The notes: generated by a model not told the origin, from the sequence alone. Shown: positions 1-8,143, counted from the stretch's first letter. The stretch is 64,000 bases of DNA from Planomicrobium stackebrandtii (GCF_030814955.1 NZ_JAUSWB010000001.1:310001-374000); one strand, 5' to 3'. Made by a program: numbers and translations.

Positions 1-556
1 GCTCCGTTAAATGAAAAACTACTGGCGACGGATCCAAATGGTTCCATTCTTTCTGATAAAGTGATGACGACTGTTGGGCAACCGTTTCGCCTGCGGCCGT
101 TTTTAATACTGACAGCCAGCGTCCGGTCGTATCATCGCTTGTCTCGCCGCGCAAGTCCACGATATTGGTGCCATGTGCTGTGGCAATTCCCGTTTTTAAT
201 GTAATGGCAAACAACAAAACACTGAGATCCGAATACCCAAGCACCCATTTAGGCTGCATCTTCGTAAAATCCATGTATTCCAAGGTTTCAATAAGCAATT
301 CGCCGCCCCACGGAGGAATAATTACATCGATTTCCGGATTGTTCATCATTTCCATAAATTCATCCGCACGCTTTTTAGCAGGAGCTGACTTGGCAAATTC
401 CTGCGTCCAAGCCGTTTCACCTGCCACTATATTGAAACCGTTCTGCTCTTGACGGGCAATCGCTTGTTCCAAAATGCTGTGCTGTTCGATACCCACTCCC
501 GAAGATGGAGCGGTTATGCCAATCGTTTTAAAGGTAGTAGCAGGATAACGAATCAT
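1..556 (-). CDS. S66 family LD-carboxypeptidase (LdcA/MccF-like), C-terminus missing
   Basis: Reading the minus strand from an ATG at 556 gives a protein starting MIRYPATTFKTIGITAPSSG, followed by ILEQAIARQ, a PPWGGELLIE segment and GYSDLSVLLFAI. This order (N-terminal beta strand with APSSG, then a GG turn, then GYSD with the nucleophile-containing region) is typical of S66 serine peptidases. These remove the terminal D-amino acid from murein tetrapeptides or inactivate microcin-type compounds. The start has an AAGGGGG ribosome binding site 8 bases upstream. The frame stays open to the window edge, so about half of the usual ~310-340 residue protein is visible and the distal catalytic Glu and His are not. 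LdcA versus MccF-type function cannot be decided here. Confidence 0.85.
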   Translation of the reverse strand, partial: MIRYPATTFKTIGITAPSSGVGIEQHSILEQAIARQEQNGFNIVAGETAWTQEFAKSAPAKKRADEFMEMMNNPEIDVIIPPWGGELLIETLEYMDFTKMQPKWVLGYSDLSVLLFAITLKTGIATAHGTNIVDLRGETSDDTTGRWLSVLKTAAGETVAQQSSSLYQKEWNHLDPSPVVFHLTE

Positions 557-576
557 CCAATAGTCCCCCTTTTAGT

Positions 577-783
577 TTAAACAAAATAAAATAACGAATA
601 AATCATAGCCAGCAAAATCCCGGCTCCGGCACAGAACCAAACCAGATAGCCCAACAATTCAAGAATACGGCTTGGCTCCTTATCCAATCTTTCGCCTCTG
701 AATTGCGAAAAATCAGGCGGTGTTTCTTTTCTTACAGTCGTTTTAGTGTGACTCATCGTCTTAGTTTCGCTTAGCTGGTCCAT
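577..783 (-). CDS. Small single-pass membrane protein, function unknown
   Basis: This 68-residue protein has a polar, charged N-terminal half (residues 1-42) and one hydrophobic segment near residues 43-66 (LGYLVWFCAGAGILLAMIYS) ending in FYFV, so it is a tail-anchored or single-span membrane protein. The start is supported by AGGAGG six bases before the ATG. It lies 20 bp upstream of the LD-carboxypeptidase on the same strand and could be co-transcribed with it. I do not recognise a family. Confidence 0.65.
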   Translation of the reverse strand: MDQLSETKTMSHTKTTVRKETPPDFSQFRGERLDKEPSRILELLGYLVWFCAGAGILLAMIYSLFYFV

Positions 784-976
784 TATGTTCCTCCTAGAAT
801 CGGTTGCAGTAAAATCATTAAGATATCTACCATTATACTAAACTTAACTTGAGAATATAGTCCCCTTTTCTCCTAATTGTCATTTTTCAGAATAAACAAA
901 GAAGAGCCGGACTTGAAATGGGCTTCTCAGGGTATATGATGAGTAAGAGCAGAAAAAATATGAGGGGCTGATTGGG

Positions 977-1621
977 ATGAAAGTGTTGGTAGTAGGGGCA
1001 AATGGACAAATTGGACGTCATTTTGTAAAAATGCTGGCAGACAGCGAAGACCATACACCAAAAGCGATGATCCGCAAAGAAGAGCAAATCAGTTTTTTTA
1101 ATGGATTAGGCGTCGAATCTGTTTTAACCAGTCTTGAAGGCAGTGTAGAGGAAATTGCAGATGCTATGGCAGACTGCGATGCCGTCGTATTTGCAGCCGG
1201 CAGCGGCGGTGCGACAGGTGCTGATAAAACTTTGCTTATTGATTTGGATGGTGCAGCGAAAACCATTGAAGCAGCTGAACAAACCGGAACTGAACGCTTT
1301 CTCATGATCAGTGCCATCAATGCCGATAAACGGGAAATGTGGAAAGAAGACATGGCCTATTATTATGTCGCCAAGCACCACGCTGATAACATTTTACGGG
1401 CTAGTGGCTTGGTCTATACGATTATCCGGCCAGGCTTGTTGACCAACGATCCGGGGACTGGCAAGATTTTAGCAACTGAAAATCTCGATTCCGGTGAAAT
1501 TCCACGGGAAGATGTAGCACGTGTGTTGTTTCATTCTCTTGCAAATGAACATGTCTACAATAAGACTTTTGAAATTGTATCAGGTGATGACAATATAGCG
1601 GATGCACTTAATCAACTTTAA
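977..1621 (+). CDS. yhfK: NAD(P)-binding atypical SDR (YhfK-like)
   Basis: The 214-residue protein opens with MKVLVVGANGQIGRHFVKML, a GxxGxxG dinucleotide-binding turn of the atypical/extended SDR class. AVVFAAGSGG, YYYVAKHHAD and IIRPGLLTNDPGTG follow in the order seen in B. subtilis YhfK and related NAD(P)H-binding proteins. The YxxxK-like pair sits in YYVAK near residue 132. A catalytic substrate is not known for this family. The gene stands alone with a strong terminator right behind it. A GGGTAT hexamer lies at 929-934, but I see no convincing partner -35, so a stress-sigma promoter is only a possibility. Confidence 0.85.
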   Translation: MKVLVVGANGQIGRHFVKMLADSEDHTPKAMIRKEEQISFFNGLGVESVLTSLEGSVEEIADAMADCDAVVFAAGSGGATGADKTLLIDLDGAAKTIEAAEQTGTERFLMISAINADKREMWKEDMAYYYVAKHHADNILRASGLVYTIIRPGLLTNDPGTGKILATENLDSGEIPREDVARVLFHSLANEHVYNKTFEIVSGDDNIADALNQL

Positions 1622-1636
1622 CCATCTTAAATACAT

Positions 1637-1685
1637 GCTATGAAAAACAAGCCACTAATTAATTCAGTGGCTTGTTTTTCATAGC
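1637..1685. terminator. Bidirectional intrinsic terminator between convergent genes
   Basis: A 20-bp perfect stem (1637-1656 with 1666-1685) has an A-run on the left arm and a T-run on the right. It can therefore stop both the yhfK transcript (+) and the convergent small membrane protein transcript (-). Confidence 0.9.
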
Positions 1686-1931
1686 TTATGATACTGTTTT
1701 CAAGTTTTTGATACCCAACACCAACTGGAACACAAACGCAATCGAGCACAAAGCGATTGCCGCATAGCCGAGTCCGCCAATCGGCGTCATCAGAAATGTC
1801 TGGATAACCAATAAGGCCATCATTAAAGCGATGCCAAAATTCACAATGTACGGCTTATCGTAATATTTCTTGGAGGCAATTCCTACAAAAATCGCCACGG
1901 CAATAATCAAAATCAATAAAAGACTCCCCAT
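1686..1931 (-). CDS. Small three-span membrane protein, function unknown
   Basis: From an ATG at 1931 the product is 81 residues and consists almost wholly of three hydrophobic segments (about residues 2-18, 29-48 and 53-74) separated by short charged turns (KKYYDKP). A GTG at 1943 is also in frame, but the GAGGGAGA ribosome binding site sits at the right distance only for the ATG at 1931. It is transcribed towards yhfK and shares its terminator. The family is not recognised. Confidence 0.65.
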   Translation of the reverse strand: MGSLLLILIIAVAIFVGIASKKYYDKPYIVNFGIALMMALLVIQTFLMTPIGGLGYAAIALCSIAFVFQLVLGIKNLKTVS

Positions 1932-2006
1932 TTTCTCCCTCACCCTTTTGCTTTGTCTTCCATAATTCTAGCATTTATCCCCCTCCTCCGATAGAGCATG
2001 GGGAAT

Positions 2007-2495
2007 TTATTCATAGGCAAGCTTTTTGATGACCTGCTCCTGTTCCGGATAAAGTTGAAGCAGTTCTGCCTGCTTCAATAATTCAAAATCAGCAAAATCA
2101 AAACCTGGAGAAACCATGCAGCCCACTAGTGAAAATGTATTTTCTGCATCTACTGTTGAACCGAAAATGCTGCCTTTTTCGACCAGTACCTGCGGCCGTT
2201 CCCCTCCCGCTAAATCCAGCCCTAACTTCTCAGCCCGGTAATTTCCCTCTGCATCCAAAATATGCACCATAACGGCGTTGCCCATATGAAAATACCACAG
2301 CTCATCTGATTTCAGCCGGTGGAAATGGGAAATGTCCTGTGAGCGCAGCAAAAAGTAAATGCTGGTGAACAAGTTCCGCTCTGCTGGATGTGTCGCAAGG
2401 CTGATTTTTTCAGGCGAAACGAACGATTGCTTAAAGTACCCGCCTTCCGGATGCGCGGCCATATCCAAATGGGTGATCCAATCTTCTGCATTCAT
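2007..2495 (-). CDS. Cupin_5 (DUF985) family protein
   Basis: The protein has the layout of the DUF985 cupin family: HPEGGYFKQSF at the N-terminus, then TSIYFLLRSQDISHFHRLKSDELWYFHMGNAVMVHIL, and GCMVSPGFDFADFEL near the C-terminus. HFHRL and the following Glu are candidate metal or ligand contacts of the double-stranded beta-helix. The natural substrate of the family is unknown. An upstream ATG at 2510 is in frame, but the GGAGAGGGAA ribosome binding site favours the ATG at 2495, giving 162 residues. It is a single gene between divergent and convergent neighbours. Confidence 0.85.
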   Translation of the reverse strand: MNAEDWITHLDMAAHPEGGYFKQSFVSPEKISLATHPAERNLFTSIYFLLRSQDISHFHRLKSDELWYFHMGNAVMVHILDAEGNYRAEKLGLDLAGGERPQVLVEKGSIFGSTVDAENTFSLVGCMVSPGFDFADFELLKQAELLQLYPEQEQVIKKLAYE

Positions 2496-2584
2496 TGCTT
2501 CCCTCTCCATTCCTAATTAGTTTTTCTCTTCCGTAAATTAATGAAACTTTCTATCTCTTTAGACGTATCCATTATATATCAAAA

Positions 2585-2594
2585 ATACCGGTAT
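2585..2594. promoter_or_regulatory. Perfect 10-bp palindrome upstream of the AIM24 gene
   Basis: ATACCGGTAT at 2585-2594 is a perfect palindrome ending 18 bases before the start codon of the AIM24-family gene and just ahead of its ribosome binding site. Its position suits an operator, but there is no direct evidence for a regulator. Confidence 0.3.
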
Positions 2595-2612
2595 GACCGA
2601 GGAGGAATAAGG

Positions 2613-3413
2613 ATGAATAATCACGAAATCGATTTTAAACTGCATGGGGATGATATGCAATTCGTGGAAGTGGAGCTTGACCCTTCTGAAACCGTTATTG
2701 CAGAGGCAGGCGCATTGATGATGATGGAAGACGGCATCGCTATGGAAACGATTTTCGGCGATGGCTCCAAAAGTTCTGGCGGCAGCGGCTTGATGGGCAA
2801 ATTGATGGGAGCAGGAAAACGCGTCATCACGGGCGAGAGTTTATTCATGACAGCGTTCACCAATAAAGGCACCGGCAAACGCCACGTGTCATTCGCAGCA
2901 CCTTATCCCGGCAAGATCATTCCGATGGATTTGAGCATGCTGAACGGCAAAATCATCTGCCAAAAAGATTCGTTCCTGGCAGCGGCCAAAGGAGTTTCCA
3001 TCGGCATTGAATTCCAGCGCAAACTCGGAGCCGGATTTTTTGGCGGTGAAGGCTTTATCATGCAGAAACTGGAAGGCGACGGGCTGGCTTTTGTCCATGC
3101 TGGCGGCACAATTTACCGCAAAAATCTTCAAAAAGGCGAAGTCCTACGCGTTGACACCGGCTGTTTGGTCGCCATGACCGGGGATGTCGATTACAATATC
3201 GAAACGGTTCCTGGCATCAAGACTGCCTTGTTCGGCGGTGAAGGTTTATTCTTTGCCACATTGCGTGGTCCGGGAAGCGTCTGGATCCAGTCAATGCCTT
3301 TCAGCCGCTTGGCGAGCCGCGTATTTGCGGCGGCTCCACAAAACCCTGCCGGACGATCGCAAGGCGAAGGCAGTGCAGCAGGTGGATTGTTCGACATACT
3401 GGGAGGAAGATGA
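2613..3413 (+). CDS. AIM24 / TIGR00266 family protein
   Basis: The 266-residue product (MNNHEIDFKLHGDDMQFVEVELDPSETVIAEAGALMMME...) matches the TIGR00266/AIM24 family. These proteins fold as glycine-rich pseudo-threefold beta prisms (related to tryptophan RNA-binding attenuation protein and mitochondrial AIM24), with no established bacterial function. The FFGGEGFIMQKLEGDGLAFVHAGG and GCLVAMTGDVDYNIE blocks are characteristic. The start at 2613 is chosen because GAGGAGG lies 7-12 bases upstream. An in-frame ATG at 2541 lacks such a site and its extra residues are not family-like. A Gly/Ser-rich tail ends in FDILGGR. Confidence 0.9.
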   Translation: MNNHEIDFKLHGDDMQFVEVELDPSETVIAEAGALMMMEDGIAMETIFGDGSKSSGGSGLMGKLMGAGKRVITGESLFMTAFTNKGTGKRHVSFAAPYPGKIIPMDLSMLNGKIICQKDSFLAAAKGVSIGIEFQRKLGAGFFGGEGFIMQKLEGDGLAFVHAGGTIYRKNLQKGEVLRVDTGCLVAMTGDVDYNIETVPGIKTALFGGEGLFFATLRGPGSVWIQSMPFSRLASRVFAAAPQNPAGRSQGEGSAAGGLFDILGGR

Positions 3414-3466
3414 TTAGTTACTAAATAAGGAGATGCAGCGCATGTAAACAAATAGACAGAACGATG

Positions 3467-3512
3467 AAACGTCCAGTTATTCCCTTAACAAAGGGCTGAC
3501 TGGACGTTTTTT
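3467..3512 (+). terminator. Intrinsic terminator after the AIM24 gene
   Basis: The arms AAACGTCCAGT (3467-3477) and ACTGGACGTTTTTT (3499-3512) form an 11-bp stem, with CCCTT/AAGGG able to extend inside the loop, followed by a T-run. Confidence 0.8.
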
Positions 3513-3605
3513 CAGTCAAGAGTCTGGATTTCTTAACGATGTGCTTTAACATATTAAGAATTGGGCTTGCAACCTGCCCGAAAATTTTTGGAACTGCTAA
3601 AAGAA

Positions 3606-3652
3606 TTGACAAACTTAGTGTTGCATGAGAATATAACCTAACGACCGTTAGG
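3606..3652 (+). promoter_or_regulatory. Promoter and operator of the tetR-MFS unit
   Basis: TTGACA at 3606-3611 is a consensus -35, and an AT-rich -10-like stretch lies near 3629-3637. Immediately after it, CCTAACG-AC-CGTTAGG (3637-3652) is an inverted repeat whose 7-bp arms are perfect. It overlaps the expected transcription start and ends just before the AGGAAGGTGG ribosome binding site. This placement is typical of autoregulation by the TetR protein encoded right behind it. Confidence 0.7.
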
Positions 3653-3663
3653 AAGGTGGAAAT

Positions 3664-4242
3664 ATGAAGTCAGATCTTATACTCCAAACTGCAGTCAGCC
3701 ATTTTGCTAAAGAAGGCTATGAAGGTGCTTCGCTCAGCAAGATTGCTGAAGAAGTGGGCATAAAAAAACCATCGATATATGCCCATTACAAAGGCAAGGA
3801 CGATTTATTCCTGTCGGCCGTACAGTATTCACTCCATACATTAAAAGCACAATTGGCTGCTTACTTTAATTCCATGCGGGAAGAGCCTTTGGAATCGCTG
3901 TTGCTCGGGTATTTTGAATGGCTCGCAAAAGAAAGCCGCGACAACGAACGCATGAAGTTTATCATACGAGTTGCCTATTTCCCACCACTGAAATTGAAAA
4001 CAGAAGTCGGGGAATTATTCAATCCTTTTTTTAATGCGATGCATCGCCACCTTACCCGCCTGTTGCGGGAAAGGCACCGGCATGAAAAAGTTTTGTACTC
4101 CGAGGATTTTTCAAATGCGGCTTTGGCTTATTTGACAATCACCGAAGGAGTCATGAATGAATTAGTTTATAGCGGAATGGAAAAATACAATCAGCGCCTT
4201 CAAGCTGTTTGGCCCATTTTTTGGCGTGGATTAATTCGATAG
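3664..4242 (+). CDS. TetR/AcrR family transcriptional regulator
   Basis: The 192-residue protein begins with a TetR-type helix-turn-helix. LILQTAVSHFAKEGYEGASLSKIAEEVGIKKPSIYAHYKGKDDLFLSAVQ occupies residues 4-53, with the recognition-helix signature IKKPSIYAHYKGKDDL. The C-terminal helical domain (residues about 60-190) would bind a small-molecule ligand. An inverted repeat directly upstream is its likely operator. The MFS exporter gene follows on the same strand after a 75-bp gap, so this is most simply a drug-responsive repressor of that pump. The ligand is unknown. Confidence 0.9.
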   Translation: MKSDLILQTAVSHFAKEGYEGASLSKIAEEVGIKKPSIYAHYKGKDDLFLSAVQYSLHTLKAQLAAYFNSMREEPLESLLLGYFEWLAKESRDNERMKFIIRVAYFPPLKLKTEVGELFNPFFNAMHRHLTRLLRERHRHEKVLYSEDFSNAALAYLTITEGVMNELVYSGMEKYNQRLQAVWPIFWRGLIR

Positions 4243-4317
4243 GTTTCGAAAGATTTTTGTCACTTTAACAATTTTTTCAGTATTCACCAGGCACGATTGC
4301 CATAAGGAGATCACCAC

Positions 4318-5502
4318 ATGAAAACAAACAAATTAGTTCTTTCAACCTTGCTGCTCAATCTATTTATTGCATTTTTAGGGATTGGGCTTGTCATTCCAGT
4401 CACTCCAACCATAATGAACGAGTTAGGCATTTCCGGAACCGTCGTCGGGTATATGGTTTCCGCTTTTGCTTTGGCTCAGCTCATTGTTTCACCTATTGCC
4501 GGCCGATTGGTGGACAGCTTTGGCCGAAAGCCGATGATCATCATCGGGCTGCTCATCTTCAGCATCTCCGAACTGCTCTTCGGCCTCGGACAAACAGTGG
4601 AAGTCCTGTTCTTTTCACGCATTTTGGGAGGAATCAGCGCTGCCTTTATCATGCCGGCAGTGACCGCTTATATAGCGGACATCACAACCAGCAGTACACG
4701 GCCAAAGGCATTGGGCTATATGTCTGCAGCAATATCCACCGGCTTTATTATCGGACCTGGAATCGGCGGCTTCCTAGCTGATATTGGCACCCGGCTTCCA
4801 TTTTTCTTTGCAGCCGCTTTCGGTTTGTTTGCGACCATTTTATCGCTCATCACTCTTACAGAACCGGAACGGAATTACGAAGTGGAAGAAAAACATCAGC
4901 CTTTGCCAAAATCAGGATTCAAAAGGGTTTTTTCTCCGATGTACTTTATCGCCTTTATGGTCATCCTCATTTCATCATTTGGATTGGCCGCATTTGAGTC
5001 GCTGTTTGCATTATTTGTCGACCATAAGTTCAGCTTTACCGCGAAAGACATTGCCATTGTCATTTCACTCGGCGCTATTGTCGGAGTGATTTTCCAGATA
5101 GGCTTGTTTAACCGGCTGACTCAATGGCTTGGTGAAATCCGTCTGATCCGCTACAGTTTACTGGTTTCAACCGTCCTTGTATTCGCCATGACGATAGTTA
5201 CCAGCTACTGGTCGATTCTGCTGGTCACGATGGTGGTATTTGTCGGTTTTGACTTAATGCGTCCTGCTGTCACCACCTATCTGTCGAGGATAGCCGGAAA
5301 CGAGCAGGGATTTGCCGGAGGGATGAACTCCATGTTTACGAGCATCGGCAATATTTTCGGTCCGATCATTGGCGGCATCTTGTTCGATATTGATTCGAAC
5401 TATCCTTTCTATTTTGCCACTGTTGTTTTAGCGGTGGGCATTGCCTTGACGTACGTATGGAAAAGACCTGCTTTTTCAGAAGGAAAAGCAATGACTACAT
5501 GA
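4318..5502 (+). CDS. MFS multidrug-type exporter (Bmr/NorA-like)
   Basis: The 394-residue integral membrane protein has about 12 hydrophobic segments. The MFS motif A is visible between TM2 and TM3 as GRLVDSFGRKP (about residues 62-72), and the motif C-type sequence GPGIGGFLAD of drug/proton antiporters lies near residues 146-155. Closest in style are Bmr, Blt and NorA of Gram-positives, which export lipophilic cations and quinolones with proton exchange. The actual substrate here is not known. AAGGAG lies seven bases before the ATG. The preceding tetR gene suggests ligand-inducible expression. Confidence 0.88.
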   Translation: MKTNKLVLSTLLLNLFIAFLGIGLVIPVTPTIMNELGISGTVVGYMVSAFALAQLIVSPIAGRLVDSFGRKPMIIIGLLIFSISELLFGLGQTVEVLFFSRILGGISAAFIMPAVTAYIADITTSSTRPKALGYMSAAISTGFIIGPGIGGFLADIGTRLPFFFAAAFGLFATILSLITLTEPERNYEVEEKHQPLPKSGFKRVFSPMYFIAFMVILISSFGLAAFESLFALFVDHKFSFTAKDIAIVISLGAIVGVIFQIGLFNRLTQWLGEIRLIRYSLLVSTVLVFAMTIVTSYWSILLVTMVVFVGFDLMRPAVTTYLSRIAGNEQGFAGGMNSMFTSIGNIFGPIIGGILFDIDSNYPFYFATVVLAVGIALTYVWKRPAFSEGKAMTT

Positions 5503-5541
5503 CTTTGTGTTTCCTGAAGTGTTTAGTCAAAACAAATTAAA

Positions 5542-5586
5542 GAGGCTGCTGGATTTGAAGTTCTCAAATCCAGCAGCCTCTTTTTC
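5542..5586 (+). terminator. Intrinsic terminator after the MFS gene
   Basis: A 17-bp perfect GC-containing stem (5542-5558 with 5564-5580) is followed by five T residues. Confidence 0.92.
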
Positions 5587-5729
5587 ACATTCCAATCCGT
5601 TGGTTTTTGTGCGTTAAAGCCGAAATATATTTTTTAGTTTTTTCAATAAGTTTTAGCTCTACGCACTATTGAAACATTGGATGTATGTTATTATTTATGA
5701 AATAATACAAAATCAGGAAGGATGAAACG

Positions 5730-6251
5730 ATGCATATACGAAAAGCTCTAGTAGAAGATGCTTCCGCCATCGCAAAAGTTCACGTAGATAGCTGGAGAAC
5801 GACTTATAAAGGCATCTTTTCAAACAGTTATCTCGACAGTTTGTCTTACGAAAAACGGACAGCTTTATGGGAAAACAACATTGGAAAAAAGGATGATTAT
5901 GTGGTTGTGGCAGAAACTGATAGCGGCGACATCATCGGCTTTGGCACTGCTTCAAAAAGAGATACCAATACAGTAGACAGATCTGGCGATTTGACTTCCA
6001 TTTACTTACTTGAAGAATACCAGGGACAAGGCATTGGAAAAATGCTGTTGAAAGAGCTGTTCCTGCATTTCAAAAAATTAGGTTATAAACGAATCTTTGT
6101 TGAGGTGCTGGAAGACAATAAAACACGATATTTTTATGAACATTATGGCGCGAAGCTGGTGAACACTGTCCAACTAAACTGGGATGAAAAAATACTGAAC
6201 GAGTTGATATATGAATGGGACGATCTTAATGACGTTTTGGAGAAACTATAA
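5730..6251 (+). CDS. GNAT family N-acetyltransferase
   Basis: The 173-residue single-domain protein has the GNAT order: MHIRKALVEDASAIAKVHVDSWRTTYKG (motif C/D region), DLTSIYLLEEYQGQGIGKMLLKEL (motif A, with the Q-G-x-G-x-G acetyl-CoA pyrophosphate loop at about residues 100-106), then RIFVEVLEDNKTRYFYEHYGAKLV (motif B). The N-terminal HVDSWRTTYKGIF segment is typical of the RimI-like small-molecule or peptide acetyltransferases of Bacilli. The substrate is unknown. An AGGAAGGATG ribosome binding site precedes the ATG. Confidence 0.88.
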   Translation: MHIRKALVEDASAIAKVHVDSWRTTYKGIFSNSYLDSLSYEKRTALWENNIGKKDDYVVVAETDSGDIIGFGTASKRDTNTVDRSGDLTSIYLLEEYQGQGIGKMLLKELFLHFKKLGYKRIFVEVLEDNKTRYFYEHYGAKLVNTVQLNWDEKILNELIYEWDDLNDVLEKL

Positions 6252-6262
6252 ATCGCTGCAAA

Positions 6263-6292
6263 AAAACCGTCTTCAGCTGAAGAACGGTTTTC
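6263..6292. terminator. Intrinsic terminator between convergent genes
   Basis: AAAACCGT-CTTC / GAAG-AACGGTTTT forms a stem with one internal mismatch and AT runs on both flanks. It lies between the GNAT gene (+) and the VOC gene (-), so it can act in both directions. Confidence 0.7.
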
Positions 6293-6300
6293 TGGTGTGT

Positions 6301-6687
6301 TTAAAGCATTTGCGCAATTTGAATTAAATTGCCGCATGTATCATCGAATACAGCTATTTTAACGTTACCCATTTCTGTTGGCTCTATGGTGAAGCTTACA
6401 CCATGGTCGAGTAATCGTTCGAACTCTTTTTGAACATCTTCCACACCAAACATAGTAGCTGGAACACCTTCCGCAAAAATTTTCTGTTGATACTCCCTAG
6501 CTGCTGGATGGACGTTCGGTTCTAGCACAAGCTCTGTTCCCTGTTGATGGTCCGGTGAAACAACGGTGATCCACCTGAATTCTCCCATCGGTATATCGTG
6601 CTTTTTCACAAAGCCGAGCGTTCCCGAATAAAACTCCAAAGCTTTATCCTGATCTTCAACAAATAAACTGGTCACAATAATGTTCAT
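6301..6687 (-). CDS. VOC superfamily (glyoxalase/dioxygenase fold) protein
   Basis: The 128-residue product is a single vicinal-oxygen-chelate protomer with two beta-alpha-beta-beta-beta halves: MNIIVTSLFVEDQDKALEFYSGTLGFVKKHDIPMGE, then TELVLEPN, MFGVEDVQKEFERLLDHGVSF and IAVFDDTCGNLIQI. The GNLIQI ending is the usual second-half metal/ligand strand. Such proteins include glyoxalases, resistance proteins and extradiol dioxygenases, and no substrate can be named. AAGGAGG precedes the ATG. It follows the ArsR-type gene by about 45 bp on the same strand, so the two probably form an operon. Confidence 0.88.
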   Translation of the reverse strand: MNIIVTSLFVEDQDKALEFYSGTLGFVKKHDIPMGEFRWITVVSPDHQQGTELVLEPNVHPAAREYQQKIFAEGVPATMFGVEDVQKEFERLLDHGVSFTIEPTEMGNVKIAVFDDTCGNLIQIAQML

Positions 6688-6732
6688 TCTGATATGCCTC
6701 CTTAGATAAAGGTAGTTCCCTTGTTCCTTTAC

Positions 6733-7008
6733 TTACCTGATCCAGTCTTCCAGCAAGTTTTCCAAAGGTTCCTTGTTGAAAGTCAGCACCCGGTACTTCC
6801 CCTTTTTTGTGGACTTTACCAGCCCCGCTTCATCTAATATAGAGAGGTGCTTAGCGATTGCCTGCCTGGTAATTGCGAGATGGTGTTTCGTAATCAGGCG
6901 AACCGTCAATTCATACAGAGTCATTTCATTGCGTTCGGACAGTTCGTCCAATATTAACCGCCGTGTCGAGTCACTGAGTGCTTTAAATACTGCGTCTTTA
7001 TTCTTCAT
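6733..7008 (-). CDS. ArsR-type winged-helix transcriptional regulator
   Basis: The 91-residue protein (start ATG 7008, preceded by GGGGAT) reads MKNKDAVFKALSDSTRRLILDELSERNEMTLYEL. The recognition region is TRQAIAKHLSILDEAGLVKSTKKGKYRVL, with a wing and a LENLLEDWI tail. ALSDSTRRLILDEL is the hallmark of the ArsR/SmtB branch that controls VOC, SRPBCC and MFS neighbours. There are no cysteine metal-site motifs, so metal sensing is unlikely. It lies directly upstream of the VOC gene. The in-frame GTG/ATG codons further up lack a ribosome binding site. Confidence 0.88.
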   Translation of the reverse strand: MKNKDAVFKALSDSTRRLILDELSERNEMTLYELTVRLITKHHLAITRQAIAKHLSILDEAGLVKSTKKGKYRVLTFNKEPLENLLEDWIR

Positions 7009-7071
7009 ATCCCCATTATAAGCAACCATATAGTTGCATGTCAAGAACAATTAAGGACCGGATATCCGGTC

Positions 7072-7527
7072 CTATCGCTGCTTGATTAATTGCCAATAAA
7101 TCATGTCTTCAAGTTCATTTGTTTCTTCCATTCCCGCTTTCTTCAGCACGCGAATAGATCCAGAGTTGTTTCGGTCTGTTTCTGCCACTACTTTTTCAAC
7201 CACATTCGCTTTAAATGCCCAGTCCAAAAGCCCTTCGACTGCTTCTGTCGCATAGCCCATTCCCCAATAAGATTCAAGGAAGCCATAGCCGATTTCAACT
7301 TGGTTCTCGGGATTTGGCTTTCCTTTAAAACCTGCATCTCCAAGTATTACACCGTCAGATTTTCGAAGCACAAGCCAGCTTCCCCATCCATCCATAGATG
7401 AATCGTCCAGAAGTGCCTTTACATGGTTGGCTGCTTGGGGGCCATTTTCATACTTTTGGTCTTCCATCAGTCGGATCGATTCGCTGTCACAAGAAATCAT
7501 CTTTAACCGTTTAGTTTCTATTTCCAC
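7072..7527 (-). CDS. GNAT acetyltransferase of the RimJ/RimL type (Acetyltransf_3)
   Basis: The 151-residue protein starts MEIETKRLKMI, has GDAGFKGKPNPENQVEIGYGFLESYWGMGYATEAVEGLLDWAF (acetyl-CoA loop around W-G-M-G-Y-A) and VVAETDRNNSGSIRVLKKAGMEET. This is the standard pattern of ribosomal-protein-alanine-type acetyltransferases and related small-molecule acetylases. The start codon is GTG at 7527 with AGGGGTG upstream. It is transcribed in the same direction as the ArsR-VOC pair, 63 bp upstream of it. Confidence 0.87.
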   Translation of the reverse strand: MEIETKRLKMISCDSESIRLMEDQKYENGPQAANHVKALLDDSSMDGWGSWLVLRKSDGVILGDAGFKGKPNPENQVEIGYGFLESYWGMGYATEAVEGLLDWAFKANVVEKVVAETDRNNSGSIRVLKKAGMEETNELEDMIYWQLIKQR

Positions 7528-7603
7528 TTTTACACCCCTACTAACCTTCTTGCATGGAACGTTAAAACTTCTTAGAGAAGTATAGTTCTAAATGCAAAAA
7601 TCC

Positions 7604-8143
7604 CTATGTGTTTTCATTTATCCTACCCATCAAAACCGTATTATAGTAGTTGCCATCAGAAAGAAGTTTATCTTTCTTTAAAATTCCCTCTACTTCAAAG
7701 TCGTATTTTTTATACAATTTGATTGCTTTAATGTTGGTTTCTAGAACCCTCAAGCTTATTTTGCAGATGCCAACTTCGTCTGCCCATCGGATAGATTCAG
7801 TTAGCAGGTTTTGCCCAATTCCTTGGCCCCAAAACGCTTTCACCACAGCGATGCCAAATTCAGTTTGATGCAAAGTCCTCTTTAAATCACTCCCAGCGCA
7901 CCTGGAAAATGCAACGAGCTGTCCATTTGCCTCGGCGACTAAAAAAAGGCTGTTTCCACTCGCTCTATCCTTTTCAATCAAGCTTCGAAAACCCTCTTCA
8001 TCTATGTATGCTTCGCCTTTTTCTCTGTCCAGATTTTCCGTTTCTCCATCTATTTGCAGCCTTAGTTCAGATAAGTAGTAGGCATCTTGATCAGTTGCCG
8101 TCCGTATACGGTATGAAGAAAAATCTAGCTGGTCGATCTCCAT
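7604..8143 (-). CDS. GNAT family N-acetyltransferase
   Basis: The 179-residue protein shows IRTATDQDAYYLSELRLQIDGETENLDRE at the N-terminus, then EFGIAVVKAFWGQGIGQNLLTESIRWADEVGICKISLRVLETNIKAIKLYKKYDFEVEG. This gives a clear acetyl-CoA motif (WGQGIGQNLL, about residues 108-117) and motif B. The KISLRVLETNIKAIKLYKKYDFEVEG block is common in SpeG- and PhnO-like acetyltransferases, but the substrate cannot be deduced. It is separated from the upstream MFS gene by 36 bp on the same strand. Confidence 0.87.
   Translation of the reverse strand: MEIDQLDFSSYRIRTATDQDAYYLSELRLQIDGETENLDREKGEAYIDEEGFRSLIEKDRASGNSLFLVAEANGQLVAFSRCAGSDLKRTLHQTEFGIAVVKAFWGQGIGQNLLTESIRWADEVGICKISLRVLETNIKAIKLYKKYDFEVEGILKKDKLLSDGNYYNTVLMGRINENT

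Noticed and set aside
3421..3612. 63-codon minus-strand frame before tetR
   Set aside because: It overlaps a terminator and the tetR promoter and has no ribosome binding site.
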